From the NCBI RefSeq assembly GCF_050624435.1, contig NC_134535.1, positions 123,429,731 through 123,493,730 of the forward strand: DNA of 64,000 nt, written 5' to 3'. Below, in pieces: positions 33,641 through 47,863 of the stretch. Source of the DNA: Tenrec ecaudatus (taxonomy: Eukaryota > Chordata > Mammalia > Afrosoricida > Tenrecidae). The stretch's first letter is position 1; each line of letters begins with the position of its first letter. The position numbers and the translations under genes are program-made. The notes below the pieces were generated by a model, which saw nothing but the letters and a program-made list of their open reading frames with translations, was not told the DNA's origin and did no database searches.

Positions 33641-35167
33641 CTGCAAAACACAAATGTCATCCTGAAGGTTATAGGGGAGACACACACACACACACACACA
33701 CACACTGATCATAGAATCAGCAATCAAGTGCCACTGAGCCACAACCTGCCTGCTGGCAAGCTCTCTCACAAACGGTCCTGCTCCATGAGGAATGGCCATG
33801 GTCAAGGAAACACAGAGATAAGAAACCTCATTCCTTGTTATGAGAATAAGACTTTAATGAGAGGGAAATAGAACAAAACAAAAAGGAATGCTTACAAACC
33901 ATATTGGAAAAGAAAAAAATTTCAAGAAGTTGAAAACACCAAGAAACAAAAGCCGTTTTTAAATTTATTCATAGCTCAGTGTTATAAAATTGGAGGGAAA
34001 AGATGTTGAAGACTATGACAAGGAACAGGGAGGAATGGGAAAAGCGAAATCAAATGAGAAAGAACCACATACAAAGAACCACAAGACTGGGACAGAGGCC
34101 TGTTCTGATGCAGGTGCTTGTGCATCTCTGTATAGTATGTTTGTCTTCATATGTGTTCTAGTCCACAAGCCAAAAGGAAAAATAATAAAAATGAACTAAT
34201 GCAAAAGTAACCTTTTTTGTTGTTGTTGTTAAGAAAGAAGACTCACAGCCTTAAAAACTCTCAAGAATCTTTATCCATCGACGCAAACTCTGGTCTGAGG
34301 GTATAAAGAGCGTAAAGCCCAATTTAAATGGACAGAAATGCTTTTGTGACACATGAGCTAGTTTCAAACAAACACCAAGAAAACAAGAGGAATACACATA
34401 AAATATTAATGGTTCTCACTCTGTACAATCCAGATGATCTGGGCTTTTACTTGTTTCTCTCTTTTCACATTGTATGCCTTTCAGTTTTATAAGCAGACAG
34501 AAAATGTATGTTCCTCCAAAATATCTGTCAGCAAATGAAGACGTGAAGAGGCCTTCTTTACCTCGGAAGAGCTCTGGAGGTGATGTGGAAGGACCATTGC
34601 GCTGCTAACACTTCAGCTCAGTGGTTCAAACCCACCAGCCTTTTCTCAGGAGAAAACTGAGGCTGCCTGCTCCTCCGGATTTGGTATGACCTAGCCAACA
34701 GCCAGAGACCACTGGAGAAATGCTTCCCTTGTTACCACGTGAAGTGCATTTCAATTGTGGCCAAGTTTTTATGTTAATGAAAGAGGGTACTATAAATATT
34801 TGGGTACTTAGCAATTGTCCATTACTTACGCTCAGCCTTGCGTTGACCTTATTTTGTCTTGCTTCTCTCCTCTCTCCTCTCTACAGGGCCCGCAACATAC
34901 CCCTTGCTCAGTTGAAACAAGCATAAAAAAGTAGAACATCCATCCACCCGTGTCCTCTCCTGGTAGATCATGCAAAGATATGTCCGAACACACAGAAAAG
35001 CCTTTCCTCTTGCCCTTATTTGACAAACTTGGTACCCTCGACCATCTGGATGAATCTCAATGCTAAGACGAAGCAAAAGCTATCAGACTGAAAAGTTCCC
35101 TGCTGTGGGAGTACATTTCTGTATGACATTCTGAAAAGAAAGCAAAAGTATAAAAGGGCTGGCTTAC

Positions 35168-35316
35168 CTACAAGTCAGTTTCTACCGCACTTTCATGGAA
35201 GAAAGATCCCCCCTCTCCCCACCACTACCCTGTCCTTTCATGCTCTCAGATTTTATAACCTGCATTACCAGATTCAAGGGAATTCTGGAAGAGTCCCGAT
35301 GAAGCCTCCGCAGACA
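35168..35316 (-). promoter_or_regulatory. Candidate CLEC2-like promoter and first exon, unit 2
   Basis: Minus strand: 'tgaagcctccgcagac' (reverse), a conserved 'aatctggtaatgca', a TATAAAA box at 35251-35257, a purine-rich stretch, two in-frame ATGs, and a good donor (GTAAGC) with the exon ending at 35168. It lies 1.5 kb upstream of the transmembrane exon, where a first exon would be expected. The ATG frame meets TAG four codons after the second ATG, and the donor phase does not fit the next exon, so it is at best an untranslated exon or a damaged one. Confidence 0.35.
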
Positions 35317-36189
35317 TCTTTCCACACAGAAGAATATTCTGGAATACAACGTAGTATTCTGGTCAGTATCTCTCTGTGAATTTTCGTTCCATCTCGCTTG
35401 TCTTGTTTATCCCTGTGAACATTGAGGACTGTGGGGATTAGATCAGCTATCCTGCATCAAGCTGGGTCCAAAATGAGGCGTGCAGATGAAAGGAAAAAAA
35501 AGAGATATATACAAAGCATGGGATCAGGAGGACTTCAATCTGATGCACTGAAGTCTTGAGAATATTTGAAGCTTGGTTTTTATATTCTTCTTACACAAGG
35601 AAATTAGTTACAAAACAAACATCAAAGAACTTAAACATTCCTAAACTCTTATCTATGCAAATGTTACTTTTTAACTAGTCACAGTTTCTTAACCTTAGAA
35701 TAATAAGAGCACTAGTTTCAAAGACAATCACAAGGATATGCAAGATTCAAGAGAGCCTCAACAGAGATCTTAAATAACTGAGTTATCTCTCAATGTTTTG
35801 AGCAGAAAAGTCACAAATAACAGTCATTTTGCAATGCTTTTGTCTGCAGAGACACAGAGGCACCAGGAATTAGTCATCCATCAGTAAACACCTTGATCAG
35901 CCCTATGCCTCCTACAGAGGACCAGCAAACTCAGAAGGGGACATGGGGTCCCAGGGTGGGGGCTAACTGGCTGAAAACCCTGAAAAGCAACCAGAGTGCC
36001 AAGAGGAGCTGGAGAGAACTGCCTTTCCCTAAAGCGGTGCGAAGAAAAGGCCAGTTTCTCGTGTCCATCTTTTCTGTGCTTCTGTCTTCTCTCATGTGGC
36101 CTCCAGCCTTTGTCTCTGTGCTCACCTCCTGGGACTCCAGTAGATCACAGGACTCCTAGCACTAGGCTGAGCAGTCACTGCACCTTCTG

Positions 36190-38090
36190 CCCGGACTGGA
36201 CCACAGAGGGTGTGCCTGAGCCTTTACTACCTGTTTTTGTGTTTGTGTTTGCAGCTCTGTAGTGCTTTCTCTAAAATGTTCATAGTCCGCTTCCTCTCTC
36301 CCTGAACAAAGGCCTAACTAACTTCCATTTTTACCAGCCATAAAGCCAGGCCCCCCTCCCCCTCCTTGGCTTCCATTGTGTCTCTCTGATCCAAGGTCCC
36401 TGTCCGCCAGTTAAAGCAGCGCCAGTTAAAGCCACAGGCTGCATCAGGAAACCTTCCTGTTCTGGAAAGTCCAGGACTCTCCCACTGGGCCCCTAGCTCT
36501 GACCAGGATACCTCTCAAGGTTACCGGGCCACCTCCTGACCAACGGGTGCTGTCTTTCCAATTCCTGACCCGCCGTTGGCCCTGCTGGACTTGGCCAAAG
36601 TCTAAGGAGACCCGGACTGGACTTCTGTCACCCTCGCCAAGCTTGGGGTATTGCTCAAGGTATTGGGTGAGTAAATTTCCGTCTTACACACAAGCTATCT
36701 TTTCTGACCTGCCTTCATTTTCTGGGCTAAGCAGTCCTTCCTCAATCTCGGTCATGAATATTGATGGCAAACCTACCTGCCCCAGGTATACTAGCCCTTT
36801 ACTCATTCCTGCTTAGAATCCCTTTGTGTCTGGTCCATCAGTTGGGGAGAAACATTTTAAATAAGTTAGGAGCCTCCTGACACCTTACTTTTGGTCTTAC
36901 AGCACCTCTGCTCCTTCCCCTCCTTTCACCCGACCTAGAAGAACTGGCCCTACAGATCCCGTTGCTTCCAGATGTTAACCCATCATGCAAAGCCTCCTTT
37001 CTGACAATCTCACTATTCCTAGCCCCCGTCCCTGTAACGCTCCAATCTCACCAGTAAGAAAACAAAAGATACATACTCCGCATTAACGAAGCTGTTATTC
37101 CCAGACACCCGGTAGCTCCCAACTCCTATACTCTTTTATCCCACATTCCCCCTTCCCCTATACCTTTTTCACCACTCCCCTTAACCCAGCTTGTCAACAT
37201 TCCTTTGCCTTTACCTGCAGCCCCTCCTAAAACAGTTCTACAGCAGACAAAGCCCAACTCCCTAAATTCTCTCTCCCTCAAGACACACCTATCTCATTCT
37301 GCTGCTATCTGATTGAGGCTGCACCCCAACCCACCACTCAGAATCTAAGTCAAAGCTGACTTTAACAAACTCCGACATGGCATGCCTCCTTCATCTCCAC
37401 TCCTGCCTCTACTGAACCCTGCCAATCCTTTTTAACTCCACACAAGCAAAAAAAAAAAAAAGGTATATCAGTCTGTTTCCTGGCTCAGGACCTGGGGCCC
37501 GATCTATCCCCTATAGCTTTCTGTCCAAAGAACTAGATAAGACAGCCAGCGTTGGCAACCCAGCCTCTAGGCCCTAGCAGCAGTTGGCAGCCGCTGCCCT
37601 CACCCAAAGAGCTCTCGAGTCAACCAGGGGAAAGCGTACCACACAGGTTGAAGACTCCTCTCACTCAGAGTCCTGTCCTCGCTGTCTCCAAGCTGCCTCC
37701 AGAAAGTCTATCGACTGTTTATCGAAAACCCTAACATAACTCTGCGCCAGGCTCCCTGTTTAAACCCAGCAACCCTCTTGCCTCAGCTCCTAGACTGGCT
37801 GTAACTTAGTGGTCATTCCTGCCCCAGGCAGTTGAGACACTAACACTTCCCAGACCCAGGCTCTGATCAACTGTATCCTAACCCAGATCTCACTGTTTGT
37901 TGATGGCAGTCCTGTCATAGATGCCCAGGGGCAAGGGCAGGCTGCATATGCTGTCCTCTCACTTGACCAGGTGTGGAAAGCTGCATGCCTTCCCCTAAAA
38001 TGTACCTCTCTAAAAAGCAAACCCTAATAAAGCTGTTTCTGTTTCCGTTCTCCCTTGTCCTGTCAGTTATATCTGTCTTCCTCCCTGTAA
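36190..38090 (+). mobile_element. Decayed class I-like retroviral relic, unit 2
   Basis: Copy of 5220-7100 with the same RNase H-like FVDGS segment near 37892 and AATAAA at 38026-38031. The A tract at 37449-37461 is shorter than in unit 1, and there is an 11-bp local repeat of 'gccagttaaagc' near 36405-36430. Confidence 0.35.
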
Positions 38091-41000
38091 TTCAGTTTTG
38101 CCCTGGCAGTTTTAAAGAACGGAAACCAAACAGGAAAGACTCCCACGGGTGCAAATCTCGATCTATGACGTCATGGATGTGAGGGCCTGCTTGGTGCAAA
38201 GGAAAACAATTGAACCACCCTGCCAAAAGGGACAGCAAAGATTTTCATTACTTGTGCGTGAGCTGGAAGCAGCTAAGAGGTGTCAGCACTCCCTTCAGTG
38301 TCTATTTCAAACACCTCTGAATATTGCCAAATATTTGCCAAAATATACAAATAGGAATCAGATTCCCAGTCCTGCCTGGTTCAACTAAGCCAAATCACAA
38401 ACAAAAGCCAGTATAAACCCTAGAATTCATTTTCAGTATACTGGACAACAAACAGTGGAGGACCTGCAAACAACCTGGTGACAATCCTCACCATTGGGCC
38501 AGTTCACTGAAATGAGAGAATTTCTAGGAGGATCACCTTACGTATGGAGAAGTCACATCCTCAATGGCTCCAGGGAAGGCATCCTCATATTTCCTTAGGC
38601 GGGATGAAGCCCTCCATGTGTGCCATCCAGCAGATGATGAGGCAGTGAGTGGGCTTCCCTGCAGCCTCCAAAATCCTATTTAAGGCATCTTCCAGTCACT
38701 TCTGACCAATAAGGCTTGGGAAATCTTTCTGCTTCTGAAGGCAGAGATCCTCTGGCAGGCACACTGGATCCCTTTGTCCTTTCAGTTTCCATTTCCTGCT
38801 TCAACCCTCCCACCCCTAAAGTCCTGCCAAAAATGAGGGGAATGTGGTTGGGGTACAGTGCCTTATCACATCAGAGGACGAGGCAGGGCTCCCATGTGGC
38901 CACCCCAACCACCAGCGTCTTTTTTGCCCCTCACCCCTCCAGATCTGAACAGCAGCCCCTCCAGATCTGAACAGCATTCCCAGAAGTCTTGGGACTTCCA
39001 AGCAACTACCCCTTTCATGTTGATTCAGCCAGGGGCTTTTCAGAGGGCTGCGTTTGGTGGGGGTGAGGAGCTAGACCAAACACACACACCCATACAAAAC
39101 AAAACATACTAATGCACCCAAGGGGAGGGTGTTCTTTATATCTCCACAGGGAAAGAGGGACGAGACTTCAACCCTGTGCTCAAAAATGTGAATACAGTAT
39201 ACCGGCATGAAGCAACAAAGCAATAGAGAGGTATGAGGGGCAGGCCCCATTCCAACTATGTGGACAGTCTCCCCACATGTCCAGCCAGCCTTCCCCACTC
39301 CCAACTACCACAAAAGAATTCACTTGAGAGGACAGCCATGAAGCTACAGCTCAGGGAGAGAGGCATGTCAGATCAGAGCACACAGGAGCAAACAAGGGGG
39401 AAGGGAGAGAGAGTGGAGCACCTCCTGGCCCACCTGCTCTGAGGACAATGTCCCTGCTAAGAGCAGCCAGTGCACACAGAGGACCATAGGGCAAGCCCCA
39501 CCACAAGACACAATATCCATCAATGCCCCATAGCCCTACAGGGGACAAAACTGGAGACAGAGTAGGAATTGTGCCAGATCCGTCCCTACTACACCAAGGT
39601 GAAACACTAAGGGCGTGCAACAGAACAGCCAGGGGAACAGAGCAATGAAGTCCCCAGGGAATACCACAAGTAGACTGTGGGGCTAGGGAATTGCACCCCA
39701 TCAGACTCAGACTGGAATAGAAAACACTCTTAAAGGTCACCAAACAGACCTTGAACGATTTATAGGCTTTTCTTTTCTTTTTTCTGTTTTTGGTTTTGTT
39801 GCTTTGTTTTCTTTTCTTTTGTTGCTTTGTTTTGTTCTGTCTTGTTTTTATGCATAGTATTATCTCTGCATGTCTATCTAGATAAGATAGGCGGGATACA
39901 TTATCTCCAGGAGAAAACAATGGGAGCTAAATCTGGAGGGAGACATAGCAGAGGGGGAGGCAGGGGAAAGGATGAGGGTTTTAATCTGAATGGTGAAGTT
40001 AATCTTATTATAGTAACCAGAATGTTATAGTTAATATTGGCATTGTTTCTTTTATGATAAGGAATGTACCTTAAAATGCATGCTTGCTCTTTTTGAAGTT
40101 ACTAGAAATTATAATCAATGATGTACCTTGTAATTCTCCCTAATCCTAAAGAATAGTAACTTTAATTTTACTTTCTGCTTCTGTCCATGCTTGCTTAAGT
40201 CTTAGACAAAGGATAAATGAGTTTTTCGCCTTGAAAAAAATGGACTGAAATGTGGATTTTGGACTGCAATCAAAGAATCACCCTTAGATTCCAGCATCTG
40301 GTTATAACTGAATCAAGACTCTTCTAAATAATCAAGACATTACAGTGGTTGTCATTGATTCAAATCCATAACAAAGCAAATCCATAGGAACTCATATGTG
40401 TATAAGAGAGAGTTTTATATAAAGGGCAATTATACTTTAAGAAAGCATCCCAACCCAGGTCCAAAATTAACCTATATGTTTGATACCAATTTATAAAGTC
40501 CTCTTCAGACTTACGAAACACGTGCAATGCTGCTGAAAGGAGGGTGATCACAGGTCAGTGGGTAGAAAGTCTTTGGATCCAGTGGTATCATAAGCCTCTC
40601 AGCACTGGCAGGGGCCTCTATATGGCTTCTCAGGCTTCAGAGCTCTGTTTGCATCAGGGTGGGGCAAGCAGAGAGAGAGGTGTCTTCCTCCTCCAGGGAG
40701 GTAAAGCCAGATTTCCCAGAGTTCTCAGAAGAAGGCCATGCCCACACAGAGGCCTCATTGACTCTGATCTAATTGACAGACTAGGCTCCACCCTGTCACT
40801 CTGAGTCCTCTCAAGCCCCAAATTGACACCAGATTATGTATCTACCAAAGGAACCTATAGTATATAGCATTTTTCTTCAGCAATATCAAGTCTAGTAGGA
40901 AATCAACAAATTCCACTTGCATGATCAGTAAAGAGGATGTGAAATTTTTTAAAACCATTTTATTAGGGGCTCATACAACTCTTATCACAATCTATGCATA

Positions 41001-41358
41001 TATATACATCAATTGTATAAAGCACATCTGTACATTTTTTTGCCCTAATCATTTTCTTTTCTTTTTTTACATTTTATTAGGGGCGCATACAACTCTTATC
41101 CCAATCCACAAATGTTCATACATCAATTGTATAAAGCACATCTGTACATTCTTTGCCCCAATCATTTTCAAAGCATTTGCTCTCCACTTAAGCCCTCTGC
41201 ATCAGGTCCTCTTTTTTTCCCCTCCCTCCCCGCTCCCCCTCTCCCTCATGAGCCCTTGATAATCCACAGATTGTTATTTAGTCGTATCTTGACCTATCCG
41301 GAGTCTCCCTGAGGATGTGGAATTTGTTGATCCTCTTTTCTACTTGCATCATTGCAGG

Positions 41359-41360
<2 letters not shown>

Positions 41361-41416
<56 letters not shown>

Positions 41417-41417
41417 A
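41361..41417. repeat. Expanded CA microsatellite, unit 2
   Basis: About 28 CA steps with one AT, against about 14 interrupted steps in unit 1. Confidence 0.9.
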
Positions 41418-44400
41418 CCTCAGGTTTAGAACCTGGTAGTTCATTGACTTTCAATATTTCTAGCACAACACCTAACCAATTCATTCACAGAAGTCTACGA
41501 AACCTAGACAAAATGGATTTTATTTCATGTTGTATTCACTACCTTGTAATAGCTCCTTGTAACAAATCACACACACTTTTAGCAAACCACTCCAATAAAT
41601 ATAGTTACAATCCACCCAAATTTAGCCAAGCTACTTAGCCAGAAGTAGGGCCACCTGGTTAAGTTTTAGAGCCACCTTTGAATAAACTGTGAGCGAGGAA
41701 AGTTTGTATTAGTCCCCGCTCCCTATGGTGGGTGATTTTGATATTCTATAACCGAATCAAGAAGAATGGAGGCTTGCAACAAAGAGCCCAACTTTACATT
41801 GCAAAACGGAAGCTCAACTTGGCTCTTTCCTCATCCCCAAATGCAAAACCAGACTTTTAAAGGTAGGTGCTTTGCACCGCTAGAATCAGGCCGGTTTACA
41901 CATTTCACCACTGACTGCAAACGTGTTGACATCACAAAGCCGACCTAGAGACGGAGGAAAAGGCCCGAGGCTGCCCCTGCTGAGGACTGTCAGGAAGTTA
42001 ACTCAAACTCAGACCAATTCCCACAGGTCTTCTGGACACCCACCCACCCCCATCCCTGAGTGTCATGGAAATCACTGTTCCATGCCTTTTGGCACAACTT
42101 CGCTCAGACGTGCACACTCTTGGCCAATACTTCTCCCTACACTCCCAACACAGGCAGCTCATGGGCCTTGTCAGGAAAGCAGAAAATAACATCTTCTCAG
42201 CAAGTTTTTATACTCTGATGAACCCAAGACTCACCCACGCCTCATGTTCATTGCCGATTCAGACTTCCAGGGCCTTGGCTGGTGCCTGGGGCCTGCATTT
42301 CTGATACTCTCACAGGCCAGCCTTTGCACCCGGCTCGCGCAACGTGGACCAGCGGAGCTTCTTTGCAGACCTGGTGCGTCATCAGAAATCCTCCAGGTTG
42401 CTAAGAAGGCCCAGTTCCTACAGTGTCCTTACATTGAGATTCTCAGAGCACAAGGTGCCAGGGTGATCAGCACAGGATTACTGGGTGAGTTGCAAGCTGG
42501 GGAGCGGGGAGGAACTGGGGAGAGAACTTGAGAAAGAACTTAAGACAGAACTTTGGGAGGAACTTGGAGGAGGTATTTGGAGGAGAACTTGGGAAAAGAT
42601 CTTTGCATGACGCCAAGCAGTCTCTGCCAGGCTGCATCATTGGGAGGAATCCTATGGGTGCTGCGTAAAACCTGACACTTCTTCTAACTCTCATTAAACT
42701 TACTTGGATCATGAGCCAGGCTTCGGCGTGAATTCTTTCTCGTGCAGATCCAAGGACTGAGGTACAACTCTATCCCCAGAGAGATCTTACAGTTCCTTGT
42801 AGCAGATACTTGCCTCTGGGTGTGTATGGCTGCTAGGTGAAGTGACATTCCTGGCAAGAATAAGTGGAGCAACTTAGAGGCACATGTTCCTGAAACCTGC
42901 TTGGCAGCAGAACAACATGCACATAAGCCTACACAGACAGCCGGCTCTGGATGTGATGCACCCTGGACATGACTGAAGCTCAGAACCCCTTCCAGTCCAA
43001 TCCCTGCCCTGTGCACTCTGTCTTTCCTGCTTCATATGATGGTGCTGTGGCTGGCTGAGGGCCTCGACTTCATTCCATCACACAGAGAAACTGTGGGTGC
43101 AGAGTCAATCTGCCCCCTCTGGTTTCTAAGGCCGTGACGTGTGGGAAGTGGATTTGCAGGAGGTTTGACCACTGACTTTCCAGCTAGCCATCCATCGCTT
43201 AACCACTTGTGCTACCCGTTATATCATGTGTATAGTGAGTAATAGCAGCCACTTCTTTGAACGCCGAACAAATTATTAAATTCTAGAACAATGGAATCCA
43301 TACTTGGGGGTTTTAATAGAGGAGGCCTTTTTGATCAGCTACTCACTTGAAGAAAGCATTCTGGTGGAACAGCCATGAAGCACTCAGCTGCTAACGATAA
43401 GGTCAGCAGTTTCAACCTACCAGCTGTTCCAAGGGAGAGAGATGGGGCCATCAACTCTGTAAATTCACTGCTGTCAAACTGGCTCAGAGCAATTTGGGAG
43501 CAAACAACTCATCTCTCTCCTTCCTACTGCATGGTGGTTTTGAACCTCTGACCTTGTGGTTAGTACTCCACTGCTTACCTATGGAGCCACGAGAGAGGTT
43601 TTTAATGAAGTGTACAGTCTGAGTAACTCTAAGCAACAGATATGTTGTTCCATAGGGTGACTGTGGGTTTGTCCCAACACAAGTGAAATGGGTTTGGGAT
43701 GTTAACCTAAAGGGTCACAGTTCAAACCGACCCAGCAGTTCCTGGGAAGAAAGTCCTAGAGCTCTGTTTCCCTACAGAGGACAGCCAAGAGGTGTAGGTC
43801 AACTACAGCAGCTACCACCACCACCAATGAGGCAAGTTGAGAATTTGCATGATTGTACGGACCTAGTATTCCGAATGGAATTATGTCCTGCATCAACTCT
43901 GCGGCAAACCCTCACCTGGGAACCTGAGGTTATAGAACGTTTGGGGATGGGTTTTGTTATGTGAATGAGGCAGCATGAATGTCTCAATTAAACTCGCTTT
44001 CACCCAGTCAGTTACAGGATAGGGTCGAACTGTCCCTATGGAGTCCCGAGACTATCTTTTTATTGGAGTAGAAAGCCTTGGCATTCTCCAGAGGAGGGGC
44101 TGGTAATTTCACATGATTGACCTTATGGTTAGCAGCCCAGCCTGTAACCCATTACACCACCTCAATCTATTTTGAGAAATTAAAGAGCAGTTTAAGCATG
44201 GAAGCATCTAGGGTAAGATCACCAAGAATACTAGGGATAAAAGTTGAAAAGACACTGGGGCCATCCCCTAGACAGAATGGAGGGGAAGAGTGCCTTCCAA
44301 TCCAGAGACTGGAATTCCAAATTCTAGTATCCCAAACTCTGACAAGGCAGGAACCCTTGTGAGAACAGGGTCATTAGAGGATGCCAGGGCCATGCGGTGT

Positions 44401-44837
44401 TGCGTTCTGTTGTACATAAGGTCACTATGGGTCCAAACAACTCAGCAACACCTACCACCACCAAAAACAAACTGGGATACAGTGCACTGGTGGAGACACA
44501 ATCATCAAAGACAAAGCAGGTGCATAGCCAAATGTGAAGAAACTGATGGTGCCTGAGTATCAGAAGATATAATATCTGGGGTCTTAAAAGTTTGAAGATA
44601 AACAAACAGCCATCTAGCTCAGAAGTAACAAAGACCACATTGAAGAAGCACACGAGCCTGTGTGTTCAGGAGGTGCTGATAGGATCAGTATAAAGCATCA
44701 AAGAACAAAAAATCATAACATTGTAAATGAAGGGTAGTGCAGAATGGAGACCCAAAGCCCATCTGTAAGCAACTGGACATCCCCTTACGGAAGTGTTAAA
44801 AGGGTCGAGGAGAGGAGATGAGCCAGTCAGGGTGCAG

Positions 44838-45331
44838 TGTCCCGGCCAGCGGGACATCAACAACGTGGACCTAAAAGAGGAACTGGGAATGAAGATGGGC
44901 AAGGGCACGGAGAGATGGAGGCAAGACAGGAATCTGATCAAGCCTCGTTTATTGAGTTGAGAGCAGAGGTTTAAATAGCCAGCGAGGGGCTGGCACCATT
45001 ACGTCACATGTAAAATAGGGTCCAGCTGAGGTAGCCAATAGTCGTGCATCTTCAAACAAGGAAGGAATGGCGGGCAACTGATCAAACAGGTAAGTATGCT
45101 AATGAAGCATTCCTGGTGAGCCTGGGGGGGAGATGCCATCATTCATGTATTGACCAATGAGCATAGCAGCTGCTAGTGAAAGAGCACCAATCCTAGCAAG
45201 GGTCAAGGCAGCCACCCTCTGGCGGGAATTGAGACAAAGGGCAGTAACACCTCAGGGCAGTTTGTATGGCAGGAAACCGAGAGTAAATTCATGGCTAAAA
45301 TCCAGGGTAGGGAGACATGCAGTTCCCTACA
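44838..45331 (-). repeat. 3' LTR of the provirus, unit 2
   Basis: 494 bp, TGTCCC to CTACA on the plus strand, followed inwards by the polypurine tract at 45332-45347. It differs from its unit 1 partner by a few bases, including one extra G near 45130. Confidence 0.85.
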
Positions 45332-45914
45332 TGTCCCCCTTCTTTACCAATACAATAACAGGCAAGAGTATGATTTTAATATGGCGTATCTCTCGGGGGG
45401 CTGCGCCTGGCTTAGGTTGTCTGGCTACTGACTCATCCTTACCTGTAATTGGTCTCAAGGAATGCGCATTTTTCAAAAGCAAACCTTTTCCTGGCTTTGG
45501 TTTGTATAAGCCATGCCAATCGTACCCGTCATTGGCTGTCCAGCCCAGTGCACAAGGCAAGGGGTTCTTTCACTCTGAAGGTTCTGAGAGTGGGCCACCC
45601 CTGTCCATCATCTCTAGCCAATGATAATGCACCTGGATAGGTTTAGCCTGGATTGCCTCAATTTGTTGTTTTACAAATGCCATGAGTTTGTTGAACAATA
45701 CAGTGCCTACCAACTTGTCTGGCAGTCACCTTGCTCCATCAGCATCCTGTGGGAAAAAAACACAAACATGCCCTCGACCCCTAATTAGGAGGGGAGCTGG
45801 CTTTTGCCATTAAGTGGTCTTTCCATTTTACATATGCTTTGTCTTTATATTTGGCAATCCTATTCCAAAGGCAGTCAGCAGCAGACTGACCGTGTACATC
45901 CAAATTCCAAAATG

Positions 45915-46298
45915 TTAAAATAAAGTATGGTTACTTAAATTGCGAGGAGTAGAAGGATATATCTCCCCCTTTTTCATTTTGTCTAAATGTCGCTTAATAG
46001 TCCCATTAGCAGGTTCCACAATACCTTGGGTTTGAGGATTAGAAGAGATTCCAGTTATGTGTTTAATTTGAAAAGTGACACAAAATTGAGTAAATGATTT
46101 ACTAATATAAGCAGATCTATTATCTCTCTTTAAGCATTTAGGTACACCAATTACAGCAAAACAACATAACATATGTTGAATAACCAAAGACGTTTTTTCA
46201 CCAGTCATAGGAGTGGCCACAATAAATCCAGAGTAAGTGTCCACCATAATGTGCAAACAACTCAATTTACCAAACGAAGGAATGTGAGTAACATCCAT
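45915..46298 (-). pseudogene. Proviral integrase core relic, unit 2
   Basis: 127 codons open from MDVTH to near the end, longer than in unit 1, because the base lost near 15220 is still present here. DTYSGF, KRDNRSAY and EPANG are all in one frame. The zinc-binding part upstream (about 46299-46430) is in the same region. It lacks the rest of a working pol gene. Confidence 0.75.
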
Positions 46299-46429
46299 CT
46301 GCCAAAGATGTCCCAGGAGCTGTACCCTGGGACTAACACCTAAATGAAGAACTGGTGAATGGAGAACACAATGGGGACAAGAGTTTAGGATGTCCCTTGC
46401 TGCTTCTTTAGATATGTTAAAGTGATGTT

Positions 46430-46925
46430 TTAAAGCTGGGCTAGAGTAATTTGATCTTCAGATAAACTGGCAAATGCTGCTACAGCTTGACTTGTGCAAT
46501 CAGCTAAATTGTTGCCTTTTGCCAAAGCCCCTACTAGGGAAGAATGAGCTCTGATATGTGCCGAAAAATAAGGATATTTGTGATTCCAAATTAATTGTTG
46601 CAATTCACCAAATAAAGTCAAAATAGGTTCATTTTGCGATTGAATACAAGCAACAGTTTCTAAATTATTTAATACGAAAACAACAAATAGGCTGTCTGAG
46701 TAAATGTTAGTGCAGATTGAGCTGGACATTTTTTAACCAATGTATGTAGCTGCAGTTCCATTAGAGGAACCATCAGTAAATATTGTAAGGGCATGAGGTG
46801 TGGGTTTATTTTTAAAAATACTGGGGAAAATAAATAAATGTTTTTTTAGCAAATTGTAACAATTTATCTGGAAGATAAATATTTTTCACCAATCCACAAA
46901 ATCCAGCCAATGCTATTTCCATAAA
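46430..46925 (-). pseudogene. Proviral RNase H relic, unit 2
   Basis: Duplicate of 15403-15894, with the same frame break and motifs; a few substitutions (for example DCTSQ for DCASQ). Confidence 0.65.
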
Positions 46926-47548
46926 TCACAACTTTCCCATAACCAAGAAATTTGGGGTCTGTCATAAGGTATAACTATAGAATTAGGGTCTTTTCAAAAA
47001 TATTTAACAGACTCGGATCTATCTTTCATCACTAATTTAGCTATTTAACAAAAAGGTTTCAGAACTCTTTTTTCTTGAAGAAGCTAAATATACCCATAAT
47101 AATAGTCTTTTCTGCCATAACACACCAGATGTAAAGGTACCAAGGTATACCATAATTAATATACATAATTTGTTTGTCTAGAATACATAAATTTACCAAA
47201 TTTAAGGTTTGTTCTGCTAAAGGGGAAATTTCCCAAGTCGAATTTGGATCAGGATCTCCTTTTAAAATATCAAAAAAAAAGGCTTAAGCTCTCCAGTACT
47301 TATTTTTAAATATGTTCTAAGCCAATTAATATCTCCTAATAATTTTTGAAAATCATTTAAAGTTTGTAAGTGATCTTTTCTTATTTCTATCTTCTGGGGT
47401 TTAACAAAAGCTTTCTGTAAAATATGTCCTAAATATTTGTAAGGTTCAATAACTTGTACTTTTTCTTCTGCTATAACTAAAGCCTATTTAATGCTTCTCA
47501 TAATAAGTCAAAAATAAAGAGAACGATCTTTTCGTCCCTATGAACCAT

Positions 47549-47863
47549 CTAAATATCATCCATGAAGTGAATGTTAAACACCAATGTTTCAGAAGTTCTT
47601 TCTGACTTTATAGCTGCAGTTACAAACTTTTGACATGGGGTGACGCTATTAGACATTCCCTGATGTAAGACTTTCCACTGATAACACTTCATAGGTTCTT
47701 TAAAATTAACACTAGGAACACTAAAAGCAAATCTTTTATAATCTTTGGAATCCAAGGGGATGGTATAAAAACAATCTTTCAACTCTAAAATGATTTTATA
47801 TGTATTGGCTGAAATAGCAGAGGGGGAAGGGAGCCCAGGCTTCAGGGCTTCCAAAAATTCCAC
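47549..47863 (-). pseudogene. Proviral reverse transcriptase relic, unit 2
   Basis: Duplicate of 16520-16834, with one residue difference noticed (AAIKSE for AVIKSE). FMDD and the following stop are shared, so that damage predates the duplication. Confidence 0.7.

Noticed and set aside
34832-35026. Possible first exon with ATG and donor GTAAGT near 34830
   Set aside because: The frame hits TGA just before the donor, its phase does not fit the transmembrane exon, and unit 1 does not keep the frame.
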